A model generated the notes under the pieces. It did not search any database, had not been told where the DNA came from, and saw only the letters and a list, made by a program, of their open reading frames with translations. Shown here one piece after another: positions 1-10,962 of a stretch of DNA of 64,000 nucleotides. This DNA comes from Rana temporaria (lineage: Eukaryota; Chordata; Amphibia; Anura; Ranidae): assembly GCF_905171775.1 (NCBI RefSeq), contig NC_053494.1, forward strand, positions 198,353,544 through 198,417,543, in the 5' to 3' direction. The translations under genes and the position numbers were made by a program. Every line of letters starts with the position of its first letter. The stretch's first letter is position 1.

Positions 1-283
1 TTCAGCCACATCCTGCCTATATGCACTTACTCCAGAATCAGCTGCACATCATTGCTTTAATATTAATATCCTAATAGTGACAACAGTGACCCATGCCAGT
101 GCAATGTGTGTCAGTACAGTTGCTTTTAGTCTTCATCAGGGAAGCATGTGACATGGTGACAACGCAGGAGTACCAGTGAGAGACAATTATTGCTGGAAAT
201 GCCTGAACAAAAGTTTTCATGGCAGGATCACCAATTATTATTTAAAGTTATACTAAAGGTAAATTACAAATATATACTGTATA
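1..283. other. No recognisable feature
   Basis: I see no conserved coding frame, inverted repeat or known repeat terminus here. It is ordinary AT-rich intergenic sequence up to the hAT MITE. Confidence 0.5.
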
Positions 284-576
284 CAGGGGCGGACTGACAA
301 CTCATGGGGCCCCTGGGCAATAGAAGATTATGGGGCCCCTCTGGCTTACAGATGACCACCACGCCAGGAGGTAGTGCAGAGGCGGGCAGCTAAAATATTG
401 GGATATTCACATTAAAAGCATGTCATTTTCGGACATATCAGGGACAGATCTAAAAAAAACACAGATTTTTACATACTGTCCCTGGTTTTACTGAGCCTGG
501 CAACCCGGATGGGGCCCCCTAGTGGCATGGGGCCCTCGGGCAGTGCCCAAGTGACTCAATGGTCAGTCCGCCCCTG
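284..576. mobile_element. Non-autonomous hAT MITE
   Basis: The element starts CAGGGGCGGACTGAC and ends with the inverted complement GTCAGTCCGCCCCTG. It is flanked on both sides by the same 8-bp duplication ACTGTATA (276-283 and 577-584). An 8-bp duplication and CAGGG termini are the hAT signature. The 293-bp interior has no coding capacity. Confidence 0.9.
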
Positions 577-588
577 ACTGTATATATA

Positions 589-760
589 TACTGTATATAC
601 TCAAGTATAAGCCAACCTGAATATAAGCCGAGACACCTAATTTTACCACAAAAAAAAACACGTATTGACTCGAGTATAAGCCTAGGGTACACAATGCCCA
701 TCTGCAGCCTCACTGTGCCCATTTGTAGCCTCACTGTGCCCATCTGCGTGAATCCTTTTG
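589..760. repeat. MITE fragment with 21-bp tandem repeat
   Basis: A dispersed motif (ACTCAAGTATAAGCC, repeated in variant form as ACTCGAGTATAAGCC at about 667) is followed by about three copies of a 21-bp unit, TGCCCATCTGCAGCCTCACTG, from 695. No matching second terminus was found. Confidence 0.5.
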
Positions 761-1059
761 ATGTTATACTCAAAAATATTAGACCAGAGTATTAAATAAT
801 GACCCTCAAATTGTTACTTTACCCCCCTGCCTAAACTAAATGTTAGATTCCTGCAGTTATGGGATAACAGACTAACCACTGTCCACTTAAAACGCACGTT
901 ATTTACTGCAAGACCTGGTATTACTAAATTGATTTAATTCCATGCGATCAAACTGTCCAATGTTACTTTGTCCTATTGGACAAATATTGAGGCCACCTCC
1001 GCTGTAAAAACATCCTCACAGTTAAAAATAAACCTAAAAAAATGCCCAGTGGCACTGGG

Positions 1060-1268
1060 GTGTGCTGGAGGGTCTATTTTGCTGGCTGCTGGGGGACCAT
1101 ATGTTGCTGGTGGGTCAGTTGTTTGCTGGGAGGGATCTACTGTTGAGGGAGGGGTCTACTTATGCTGGCTTCTGGGAGAGTTATTGTTGCTGGTGGGCAG
1201 AGGCCTATTGTTGCTAGGTTGGATCTATTGCTGCTGGGGTGTATTTTGTTGGGGGGCAGGGGGCAGAT
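1060..1268 (+). repeat. Degenerate GT/G-rich minisatellite
   Basis: Roughly 30-bp imperfect units around TTGCTGCTGGGG and TCTATT recur through this interval. The short ORFs here follow from the repeat and I do not consider them genes. Confidence 0.55.
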
Positions 1269-1278
1269 ACAAGGGGTG

Positions 1279-2865
1279 TGTCAGGACCAGGATCTGAACC
1301 CACAATCTCTTTTGCGTCTGGCAGTAGATCTTCTTGTTGAGCCACCTGAGGTGCTGGACAGCTCATACATTCTATCTTGTTGCTGGCGAACCTTGAACTC
1401 CTTGCTCCTCCCATTAACCTATTTAAGTCTTACCTTTGCACTTCCTGTTTGCTGGATTATTGTGCTCTCTCCAGCCAATATCCTGCTCATTTCGCTCCTG
1501 CTGCCGTCTGTATCTTCATTACCATTTGTTACTGACCTTGGCTTGTTCCTCGTTTATGCTTTCACTTGATCCCAACATGCAACCACTTGTTACTAGCCTT
1601 TGGCTTGTTTACTGACTATGGTTCTGCTTGATCCCTACTTGCTATATCTGCTACTGCAACCTAGCTTGCTCACATCCTGGTGGGGCTATCCTGAGGAGTG
1701 CAGCCTGGCACTAGCATGCAGCAAAACCCATCTCCACCATCAGGAGCGCTAGTGAATACCAGCTAGTGCTTAAACCCTGCACCTCGGGTGAGCCCACATC
1801 ATCTGCCAGGGTGATCTGCTTGTGTTCTTATCCTGCTGGTTGGTGGGAACCTCTGTACTAATATACATAGATAGCAAGCAATTGTGCTGTAAATTCTAAA
1901 ATAGCTTGCTAAGCTATTGCTAGGCTTGCCAGGCTTCACAAGTTTGTTGCACAATTGCAGTAAGTCTGCATTGCATAAGGTCAACTTTGCAAACACTCTG
2001 CAAGTCTGCTGCAAGTTCTGGTTCAGTTATGTTGTGCAATAGTCATCCCACCACAGGGGTCACTGTGGCTGAATTTTCATACGGTAGACTTGCAGAGCTC
2101 TTGCTGTAGACTCTCTACTGCAACTTTGTTCTTGCTAGAGACTTGAAATTTTCTACAAATTGGAAACGTGTCTACTAGAACTTGGTCTTCAAGTGCTCTG
2201 CAAATTTACAATTGCTAGTAAAATGTACAGCAAGTTAAAGCGGGAGTTCACCCATTTAAAAAAAAAAAAAAAATCTCCCCTTAGCTTCCTGCTCGTTATT
2301 ACTAGGGGAATCGGCTATTTATATTAAAATATGTGCAGTACTTACCCGTTTTCGAGCTGCATCTTCTTCCGTCGCTTCCGGGTATGGGTCTTCGGGAGCC
2401 GGCGTTCCTTCTTGAGTGACAGCCTTCCGAGAGGCTTCCGACGGTCGCATCCATCGCGTCACTCGTAGCCGAAAGAAGCCGAACGTCGGCGCGGCTCTAT
2501 ACTGCGCCTGCGCACCGACGTTCGGCTTCTTTCGGAAAATCGTGACGCGATGGATGCGACCGTCGGAAGCCTCTCGGAAACCTGTCAATCAAGAAGGAAC
2601 GCCCATTCCCGAAGCCCATACCCGGAAGCGACGGAGAGGATGCGTCTCGTAAACGGGTAAGTACTGCACATATTTTAAAATAAATAGCCGATTCCCCTAG
2701 TAATAACGAGCAGGAATCTAAGGGGGAAAAGTGCCCTCTAAGGGTGAACCCCCGCTTTAACAGACTTACAATTCACCACTGTCACAAATTTGTTAGCTAA
2801 CTTTTGTTAATAAATTTGCCATCTGTGTAGCTACCGGTCTCGGAGCCTGACCCCTGGTTCTGACA
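1279..2865 (+). mobile_element. Solo LTR, split by a later MITE
   Basis: It begins TGTCAGGACCAGG and ends CCCCTGGTTCTGACA, the TGT...ACA form of an LTR. It is flanked by a perfect 5-bp duplication GGGTG (1274-1278 and 2866-2870). An AATAAA signal lies at 2809-2814, near the 3' end. Removing the nested 518-bp MITE and its TTAA duplication leaves about 1.07 kb. No internal retroelement genes are present, so this is a solo LTR of a Gypsy-like or ERV-like element; the family is not determined. Confidence 0.8.
2239..2756. mobile_element. TTAA-type MITE, copy 1 (518 bp)
   Basis: Termini AGCGGGAGTTCACCC and GGGTGAACCCCCGCT are flanked by TTAA (2235-2238, 2757-2760). The interior is a large palindrome around 2400-2650. 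TTAA duplications with TTAAAG-like ends resemble the T2/Kolobok MITEs known from Xenopus. It is nested in the LTR and has a same-length, near-identical copy at 48301-48818. Confidence 0.85.
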
Positions 2866-2939
2866 GGGTGATTCAGAAGAAAGGGGGGGCAATACCTGTA
2901 CCTATTCTCTGAGAAAAAAAGCCCTGGTAATAAGTATTA

Positions 2940-3664
2940 GCCAGATTCAGAGAGAGTTAGGCCGGCGTATTAGTAGATATGCCGGCGTAACTCTGAATCT
3001 GCACCGTCGCAAATTTAAGCGTATTCTGGAAACAAGATCCGATAAAATTAAGCTAAGATACGAGCGGCGTAAGTCTCCTAAGCCGTCGTATCTTAAAGTG
3101 TAATTTTTAGGCTGGCCGCCAGGTGGCGCTTCCGTTGAGTTTGGCGTAGAATATGTAAATGACTAGATACGCCGATTCACGAACGTACTCTTGCCCGTCG
3201 CAGTAAATATATGCCGTTTACGTAAGGCGTTTTCAGGCGTAAAGTTTTTGCATCAAATAGCTGGACTAGTCAATGTTAAGTATGGCCGTCGTTCCCGCGT
3301 CGAAATGTGAAAATTTGACGTAGTTTGCGTAAGTCGTCCGTCAATGGGGCTGGACGTAATTTACGTTCACGTCGAAACCAATACGTCCTTGCGGCGTACT
3401 TTGGGATATGTACACGGACGGCGCATGCGCCGTTCGTAAAAAACATCAATCACCTCAGGTCACAAGTAATATACATAAAACACGCCCCCCACATCCTCAT
3501 TTGAATTAGGCGCGCTTACGCCGGCCAATTCACGATACGCCGCCGTAACTTAGGAGGCAAGTGCTTTGTGAATACAGCACTTGCCTTTCTGATTTACGGC
3601 CGGCGTAGTGTAAATGCCATACGCTACGCCTGCCTAACGTTGCGCCCGCCTACCTGAATCTGGC
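2940..3664. mobile_element. GCCAGATTCAG MITE
   Basis: Terminal GCCAGATTCAG is matched by CTGAATCTGGC at the other end, with TA on both sides (2938-2939, 3665-3666). The family recurs at 4653, 20361, 24126, 45104 and 49138 with a shared interior (for example GGCGTAGAATATGTAAAT). It is non-coding. Confidence 0.8.
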
Positions 3665-3666
3665 TA

Positions 3667-4650
3667 TATGTCTTTATACATAGTTACCACATATAACAAT
3701 ACTGTATTGTCAGCTACTGGTTATGAGGCATGATCAATTCTAATCAAGAATGTTATCCGGACAACTAAATAGCACCGCATATTTATAAAGTGAAAAAAAG
3801 GAGGATACAAAGGATTCATCATAATCTACAGGATTGTATAGAAGCCGCATGTTTTTGTTCCACTAAAATCATGGTGACTTTACTTTTTTTTTCAGCTGCA
3901 AGGTCTTTACTCTTTCTGAAACATTGTCACATGTCCCTATCTACAAGGACTCTCTCACAAGGACTCCGTTCTCTGAACACGCTTGGCTGTCAGCATGGAA
4001 GAAAAGATAACCAATTAATGCATCTGCCTTGACTCCTGATTCCAGACTTTTCACACCCTGTTGTGAAATTAATTATTTTTAGAAGTATGAACAATGCCAA
4101 GGCCTCAGGTCCAATGGTTCTTGTTCCGTAGGTAATTGGATAAAAAAAAACAACCCTCCCCATGGTGTCTTTAATGATTGTGCCAACTGCCACGAAGTCC
4201 CATCCACTAATTGATGAAGCAGGACTGGTACAAGGTGACCTGCAGGACCCCACGAAACATATGAAATCTCAATGTTATTGATGTATGCAAAATATTTTGA
4301 AATCTTCTACATAATATGCTAATGACTGGGGACTGCGCTCAAAAGGAGAAACTTACAGAAGAGCTCAGCTCAAGATAAAAGCCTTGGTTTTGATAATATC
4401 AGATTGGCGTTTATTTTCCCCCGCTCTAAATGTGTGCTGCAGTAGTACCTGCACTAAAATTAAAGCTGGCCATACATGGTTGGATTCTCATTTAAACGTT
4501 TGGAAAAAAAAATGTTTAGTTGGAATATTCTTTTTTGCCATCATTGAGTCAACTAATTTAATTGAATAGGCCTTAAAATTCAGGCTTTCTACTTGTGGAA
4601 TTGAATGGAATTCCAGATGCATTACAAGGTTTCATTACATTACGTACAAT
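3667..4650. other. No recognisable feature
   Basis: About 1 kb of AT-rich sequence. Short ORFs exist, but none has a recognisable domain or splice context. Confidence 0.45.
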
Positions 4651-4652
4651 TA

Positions 4653-5382
4653 GGTAGATTCAGTAAGAGTTAGGCCGGCTTATCAGTAGATAAGCCGACC
4701 TAACTCAGAATCTACGCCGACTTATGTTTAAGCGTATGCTTAAACAGAGATACGCTTAAACATATCTAAGATACGACGGCTTGCGCTGTCCTATCTTAGA
4801 TTGCAATATTTCGGATGGCCGCTAGGTGGCGCTTCCATTGCGGTCGGCGTAGAATATGTAAATGAGTAGATACGCCAATTCACGAACGTACGCCCGGCCG
4901 AAGCAGTACTTTTACGCCGTTTACGTTAGAGATAGGCCGCCTAAAGTTAGAGCTTAGTCCTACATGGAATAGTAATGTTAAGTATGGCCGCCGTTCCCGC
5001 GTTGAAATTCTAAATTTTTACGTAGTTTGCGTAAGTCGTCCGTGAATCGGGATTTACGTTGTTTACATCCACGTCAAAATCAATAGGCCCGTGGGGCGTA
5101 CTTAGCCGCAATGCACACTGGGAAATGTAGGCGCCCGGCGCATGCGCAGTAAAGATATAACGCCAAAAACGTAAGGTCAAGCCTTTTTAACATAAAAACA
5201 CTCCCCCCTTACTCACATTTGAATTCGCCGCCCTTACGCCCGCCCGCTTTAGGCTACACCGCCGTAACATAGCAGGCAAGAACATTGTGAATCATGTACT
5301 TGCTTCGCTAACTTACGGCGGCGTAGCTTAAATGCCTTAAGCTACGCCGCTGCAAAGTTGTGGCAACGTACCTGAATCTAGG
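4653..5382. mobile_element. GGTAGATTCAG MITE
   Basis: It starts GGTAGATTCAG after TA and ends near CTGAATCTAGG, with a slightly eroded right end. The interior matches the 2940 and 49138 elements. It is non-coding. Confidence 0.75.
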
Positions 5383-5771
5383 CAAATGTTTTTTCAATTT
5401 TTCTCAATTCACAATTAGAAATTTGTTTGTTTGAGAATTTTTTTCCATCCTGCTCCTTCGAATTTTGCTCATCACTACGAATGCCACTTTAACCCAATTG
5501 ACCATTAGAAGATCTAAAAAACATTTCCCCAATAAAAGCCACATTCACAGTTTAAAATTAGCTTGTTCAAGAAAAAAAATTCCATCCTGCTCCCAATTTT
5601 CTCATCAGTAATGTCGCTTTGACCCCACTAACTATCATAAAATTTAACAAAAGTACTGAAAACTAAAAAAATTTAATGAGAATTGTATGGCCAGCTTTAC
5701 AGACGACTCTCTAGTAGCTGAAAAGGAGAAATTTATGAGAATTGAATGTGTGTGTTGAACTGCCAACATCC
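5383..5771. other. No recognisable feature
   Basis: AT-rich sequence between two MITEs. I see no conserved ORF or repeat terminus. Confidence 0.4.
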
Positions 5772-5774
5772 TTA

Positions 5775-7032
5775 GAGCCGGTTCACACAGGTGCAACACG
5801 ACTCTGACCGCGACTTTGCGAGGCGACCTGGACACGGCCTGAGCGCGCACCACAGCGCGACTTGGGGCAACTTACAAGGCGACTTCAAGTTGCCTCCAGG
5901 ACAGGCGACTTTCCAGTGGCCAATCAAACAACAATCAGCTCTGTGGGAGGGAGGGGTTTGCCAGAGAAAAAAAAATTCTCTTCCTGTATTGTTGCTTCAG
6001 TTAAGACAGAGATCCAACTTTGGAAGCACCTTCCATTGAAATCAATGGGTACAAGTCGCCTAGAAGTCAGAATGAAGTAGTACAGGAACCTTTTCTGAAG
6101 TCGGAGCGTTGTATACTGTAGGCCTGCAATTCTTAGGAATAACTCACTTAAATCTGTCCAAACAAGAGTCTAATAGGCATCCCGGGTATGATAAAGTTTG
6201 AAACACAAAATCATAAAATTATAATATAATAAATAACTATAAATAATTATAACACATGATAATGTAATTATAATAAAAATTATTCAATAATGTAATCAAA
6301 TCAAAATCACTGAAATGTGCTCAGTTGCAGAATTGTCGCTGTCATTACTTTTATTTTTTTATGACGAATTTCCCCACAAATCGCTATCGCACAATTCTGC
6401 AAGTGATTATAATTTATTATCGCTGTTTTCTAGCTGCTCTAAAATCACTTTTGACATAAAGGGACACTTTTGGTTGCTATGGACAATCTACAGTTTGCAG
6501 GCACAAAGAAAATGTTTTTATTATATAAAACTACACGCAGGACACAGGGCAGACCACTAAGGACAAGGGGGGGGGGGGTGTATTTTTTACATACAGTACT
6601 GTAATCTATAAGATTACAGTATACTGTATGTAATGCGTTTGTTTACTTTTTTGAATTTGCCGCCGGTCTCCGCCCCCGTGCGTCGTAACGTCGCAGGGAA
6701 CGGAGATCGGCGGCACGCAGGCACTGTGTGAATCGAATGGAGGACGCCGCTCGCTCACACAGCGGGGATGCATCGCTGGACCCAGGGACAAGGTAAGTAC
6801 AGTAACCCTGCCTGGGAAAGGTAAGCCAGCGTGCGCTGCAGGCTCTGCACATCTACCCCGAGCGTGACTCGGGGTTACCGATAATTGCATTGAAAATCCA
6901 CCCCGAGTCACGCTCGGGAATACCGCTAAGGGGGTTAAGACAGGTCTCATTGACTAACATGGAATCTGACATGTTGCGCGATTTGAGGCGACTTCAAGTC
7001 AGATCCCAAGTCACCCCTGTATGAACCGGCTC
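5775..7032. mobile_element. GAGCCGGTTCACAC MITE with nested insertion
   Basis: Termini GAGCCGGTTCACACAGG and ATGAACCGGCTC are flanked by TTA on both sides (5772-5774, 7033-7035), a Harbinger-like 3-bp duplication. Its interior, from about 6105 to 6930, is replaced by a truncated CCTCCCTGGCGG-type element. An uninterrupted relative lies at 9226-9664. Confidence 0.8.
6105..6938. mobile_element. Truncated TTAA/CCTCCCTGGCGG-type element
   Basis: The sequence matches the interior of the elements at 21699-22562 and 17878-18729 (shared CATCCCGGGTATGA, the AT-rich block, GGGAACGGAGATCGGCGGCA). It ends ATACCGCTAAGGGGGTTAA. About 80 bp of the other end is missing. The plus-strand ORF at 6315-6560 is within this repeat and is not a gene. 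Confidence 0.65.
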
Positions 7033-7738
7033 TTAAAGCATGAATAGGAAACATGCAACAAGTGCATCAGGGGCCGCCCCCTTGGACTTTTAAGGCAGAA
7101 GAATGAAGATAATGAAGTATATAAAAAGGCACACAAGTGTCAGCTTTATTAAATGTACAAAAGAAGTAAATTTGTTTTCTTTTTATATATGAACATGAAA
7201 TTCACTTTAAAATGTATAAAAGTACACCAATAAACCAATTGTATACAAAATATAAATATCAACCCAAAGCTAACAATCCTGAATGCTGCCGAAGGCAAGC
7301 TGAGGTCAGTTGAACAGATTTAAATATAGCATACATCCCAACATGTTTCGGAAATTCACATTGGTACATATTTTCCATCATCAGGGGAGATTTACAGTTG
7401 GGTGACGTATTCCTTATCTGTAATATAAATATATTTATGTAATAGTATTTGTGCAAAATTACAAAAAAAGCGCCAAAGATTTTTACACTTTTTCAAAATG
7501 TATAGTACTGTACTTGGATGTTTTTTTCCGACGGAATTCCGCTCAAGCTTGACTTGCATACACACGGTAACACAAAAGTTCTCTGAACTATCGTCCGTCA
7601 AGAACGCCTTGACGTACAACGCTACAACGAGCTGAGAAAATAAAGTTCATTGCTTCCGAGCATGCGTCAAATTGTTTCCAAGCATGAACAGATTTCCAGG
7701 AATTTTTTCCGTTGGATAATTTGAGAACCAGCTCTCTG

Positions 7739-8133
7739 GCCCCGTACACACGACCGAGTTTCTCTGCAGAATTCAGCCAGAAACTCGATCGGAGCTGGAT
7801 TCTGCCGAGAAACTCGGTCGTGTGTACACTTTTCACAGAGGAAGCCGACGAGGAACTCGTCGGGCCAAAAAGAGAACATGTTCTCTATTTCCTCGTTGTT
7901 CAATGAGGAAAGTTGGCTCGCCGAGATCCTCGGTGGCTTCACACAGAACTCGACGAGCAAAACGATCAGTTTTGCCCGTCGAGTTCCTCGGATGTGTGTA
8001 CATGGCCTCAATCTTTTGCTGGTGGAAATTCCGAGGGCAAAAAGTCCGATGGAGCCTACACACGGTTGGAATTTCCTTTCAAAAGCTCACATCAGACTTT
8101 TGCTGGCGGAATTTCCGATCGTGTGTACGGGGC
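7739..8133. mobile_element. Harbinger-type MITE complex
   Basis: GGCCCCGTACACACGACC at the left and TCGTGTGTACGGGGCA at the right match the terminal family of the autonomous Harbinger at 25368. Several internal copies of the CGAGTTTCTC/GAGAAACTCG motif suggest rearrangement or a nested insertion. It occupies the loop of the long inverted repeat. Confidence 0.55.
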
Positions 8134-8422
8134 ATAACAGTACTTACATATATAGGATTCAATGGGGGGGGACATGAAAGGATAAAGACAATTGTGGGAG
8201 ATACAGGCTGGCTGAGTGTAAAAATGTCAAAAAATCTTTGGCTTTTTTTTGTTGTATTATTGCACAAATACTAATAAGTCACCCAACTGTAAATCTCCCC
8301 TAATGAAGAAAAATATGTACCAATGTGAATTTCCGAAACATGTTGGGATGTATGCTATAAAAATGTTCGACTGACCTACCTCAGCTTGACTTTGGCAGCA
8401 TTCTGGATTGTTAGCTCTGGGT

Positions 8423-8426
<4 letters not shown>

Positions 8427-8484
<58 letters not shown>
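8427..8484. repeat. (TA)n microsatellite
   Basis: An uninterrupted alternating TA run lies in the right arm of the long inverted repeat and is absent from the left arm. Confidence 0.9.
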
Positions 8485-8490
<6 letters not shown>

Positions 8491-8661
8491 CAATTGGTTT
8501 ATTGGTGTACTTTTCTACATTTTAAAGTGAATTTCAAAGCTGGCACTTGTGTGCCTTTTTTCTATACCTCATTATCTTCAGTCTTCTGCCTTAAAAGTCC
8601 AAGGGGGTGGCCCCTGATGCACTTGTTGCATGTTTCCTTTATCTCTAGCAGCTGAGAGTAA

Positions 8662-9222
8662 TGCCGTGTACACACAACCGTTTTTCATGACGTGAAAAAT
8701 GCATTAAAAACCATTGTGTGTGTGCTCCAGAGCATTTTTCTCAACGTGAAAAATGGGCATTAAAAATTTAGAACATGCTCTTATTTTTCGCAAGTTTTTC
8801 ACGTTGTCGTTTTTCACGTCGTGAAAATGGTCATGTGTGGGCTTTAGCAGAGGGAAAAAAACACGCAATGCTCAGAAGCAAGTTATGAGACGGAGCACTC
8901 GTTCTGGTAAAACTAGAGTTTGTAATGGAGATAGCACATTCGTCACGCTGTAACAGACTGAAAACCACAAAGACTGAAAAGCGCGAATCGTCTCTCACCA
9001 AACTTTTACTAACATGAAATCAGCAAAAGCAGCCCAAAGGGTGGCGCCTTCTGAATGGAACTTCCCCTTTATAGTGGCGTTGTACGTGTTGTATGTCACC
9101 GCGCTTTGCTCCAGCATTTTTTTTTTCACAATCGTGTGTATGCAAGGCAGGCTTGACAAGAATCACGTTGAGAAAAACGTCGTTTTTTTTAGGACATGAA
9201 AAACGCTTTTGTGTACGCGGCA
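8662..9222. mobile_element. Harbinger-derived MITE
   Basis: It starts TGCCGTGTACACACA and ends GTGTACGCGGCA, flanked by TAA (8659-8661, 9223-9225). Its middle carries CAATGCTCAGAAGCAAG, GTAACAGACTGAAA, CAGCCCAAAGGGTGGCGCC and TTCCCCTTTATAGTGGCG. These match the left and right subterminal regions of the autonomous Harbinger at 25368-33776, joined directly. It is non-coding. Confidence 0.8.
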
Positions 9223-9225
9223 TAA

Positions 9226-9664
9226 GAGCCGGTTCACACAGGGGCGACTTGGGATCCGACTTGAAGTCGCCCGACATTAGAAATTCAATGGAAGTGAATG
9301 GGAGTTGTCTTAATGTACACTACTGAAGTCGCTCCGACTTTAAAAAAAGGTCCCTGTACTACTTCAATCCGAGTTCTAGGCGACTTGTATTCATTGATTT
9401 CAATGGAAGTCGCCTCCAAAGTCGGATCACTGTCTTGACTGAAGCGACTTTCCAGGAAGTGAAAATAGTTTTTAAGGGCAAGCCCCTCCCTCCCACAGAG
9501 CAGATTATTATTTGATTGGCCACTGGCTTTGTCATCTGTCCTGGAGGCAACTTGAGTCGCGTTGTAAGTCGCCCCAAGTCGTGCTGTTGTTCGCGCTCAA
9601 GTCGTCTCCAAGTTGCCTGTGAAAGTCGCGCTGGAAGTTGTGCTGCCCCAGTGTGAACCGGCTC
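9226..9664. mobile_element. GAGCCGGTTCACAC MITE
   Basis: Termini GAGCCGGTTCACACAGG and AGTGTGAACCGGCTC are flanked by TAA (9223-9225, 9665-9667). The left TAA is also the right-hand duplication of the preceding MITE, so the two abut. The interior is a GCGACTT/AAGTCGC-rich palindrome. Confidence 0.8.
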
Positions 9665-9667
9665 TAA

Positions 9668-10559
9668 ATTTCTTATAATTTGTCATTTTGTGTAAAGTTC
9701 TTCTGTTGGAAATGGGAGATGGAGCTGGAAGGATCACTGTTTTAGAAAATTAAATTACGTGTTAGGTTTTGGCAGAGAGAATAAAAATGATAAATGTGTT
9801 AAGGCCAGAGACCGTGACAGTCTGTAGGCAAACAAGTCTTGAGGGCTTAAGAACATGATATGAGCAACATTCTTTTATTAGGTTAGTCAGAAGCAGATTT
9901 CCATTAGGTACTTAGGAAAGTGTCCCAAAATATCACCCTGACTGCACCTTTTGCTAATCCTCAACCTGACTCTTGCACATAATCGTAACCCTTTATCACA
10001 CTCTTAAAATAAGCACTTAAGGAGACCCTGTTGCCAGACCATTCATCTTAACAAGAATCCCCCCATAAGGATATATTTGCATTTTTTGTTTTTTTGTGCA
10101 TGTTATTTTGCTGTCAAAGCCTTCCTTGTGTAGGCATCCAAAAGCCCTAAGACTGCTACTGGGCACCACCATCTTGAGGATGATGTCCCCCAACAGATTC
10201 AGGAGCTGTCACTTTATAGTATTCCCCTTTGTACAGGAGCTAGACCAGACAGTAATTATATAATCACAAAAGAGGAAAGGATTTTAATGGGCAAGAAGGG
10301 AAGGTCACATTTTCTCGCACATTCAAAGTCACATTGCAAGAAACAAAAACTAATTTATGGAAAGGAAAAAACACTGCAAGTAAATATTTCAAATACATGA
10401 TTTTCCTGTGCTTTTGCCTGCATTTTTTGGTGACAGTGTCTTTTTAAGCTAGACCTAGCACTTAACCTTGAACCCCATACTAACATAAAACCTTTAAAAA
10501 AAATTGAAACATTACACTCACTCAAGTGAGTTGGAAACTAATGATGCCCATTTTTTTAT
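9668..10559. other. No recognisable feature
   Basis: Intergenic sequence with no domain-bearing ORF or repeat terminus that I can recognise. Confidence 0.4.
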
Positions 10560-10563
10560 TTAA

Positions 10564-10958
10564 AGTAGAAGTCCATCCTAAAACTAAAATCCCTGCATCT
10601 ACAGATATCCACAATCTAACACTAACCTATCTAACCCTGTAAAGAAAAAATCAGTATACAAACCTTTTCTTTAGCTGCTCTGACCTGATCCCACACTGAG
10701 CTGTCAGCCGCGGCTTCGATGTGTAGGCGGGTGCAAAGGAAACATCCGACAATGGAAGCCCCATAGTAAGTCTATGGGTGACGTTCATTTCACAGCCATT
10801 GTTGGCTGTGTCCTCTGCAGAGCTTCTGCCACTAGAGATAGGACTGGATCGGCTTCAGAAAAGGTACGTATACTAATTTCTTCTTTACAGGGCTAGATAG
10901 GTTAGTGTTAGAATGTGGATGTCTGTAGATGCAGGGATTTTTAGGGTGGACTTTCACT
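10564..10958. mobile_element. TTAA-type MITE
   Basis: The ends AGTAGAAGTCCATCC and GGGTGGACTTTCACT are inverted. The arms continue inward for about 90 bp (CCCTGCATCTACAG and CTGTAGATGCAGGG). The left flank is TTAA and the right flank GTAA, a one-base decayed duplication. Confidence 0.7.
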
Positions 10959-10962
10959 GTAA

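Larger units (their letters stand above)
7047..8638. repeat. Long inverted repeat, ~430-bp arms
   Basis: The left arm (about 7047-7497) is matched in reverse complement by about 8216-8638. Shared landmarks are GGAAACATGCAACAAGTGCA, CATGTTTCGGAAATTCACAT and the GCGCCAAAGATTTTT end. The loop of about 0.7 kb holds Harbinger-type MITE sequence, and the right arm contains a TA microsatellite. It could be a fold-back element or a long-TIR MITE. No terminal duplication was established. Confidence 0.7.

Noticed and set aside
1280..1356. Possible minus-strand tRNA gene (GGGTTCAGATCC box B)
   Set aside because: The T-stem and acceptor stem do not pair and the A box is weak. It lies within the 5' end of the solo LTR.
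2319..2652. Paired ORFs on both strands with near-identical proteins (89 and 78 aa)
   Set aside because: They are the two arms of a palindromic TTAA MITE. The same pair occurs at 48381-48714.
6606..6950. 114-aa minus ORF
   Set aside because: It lies in the CCTCCCTGGCGG-type repeat and has counterparts in the other copies with disrupted frames.
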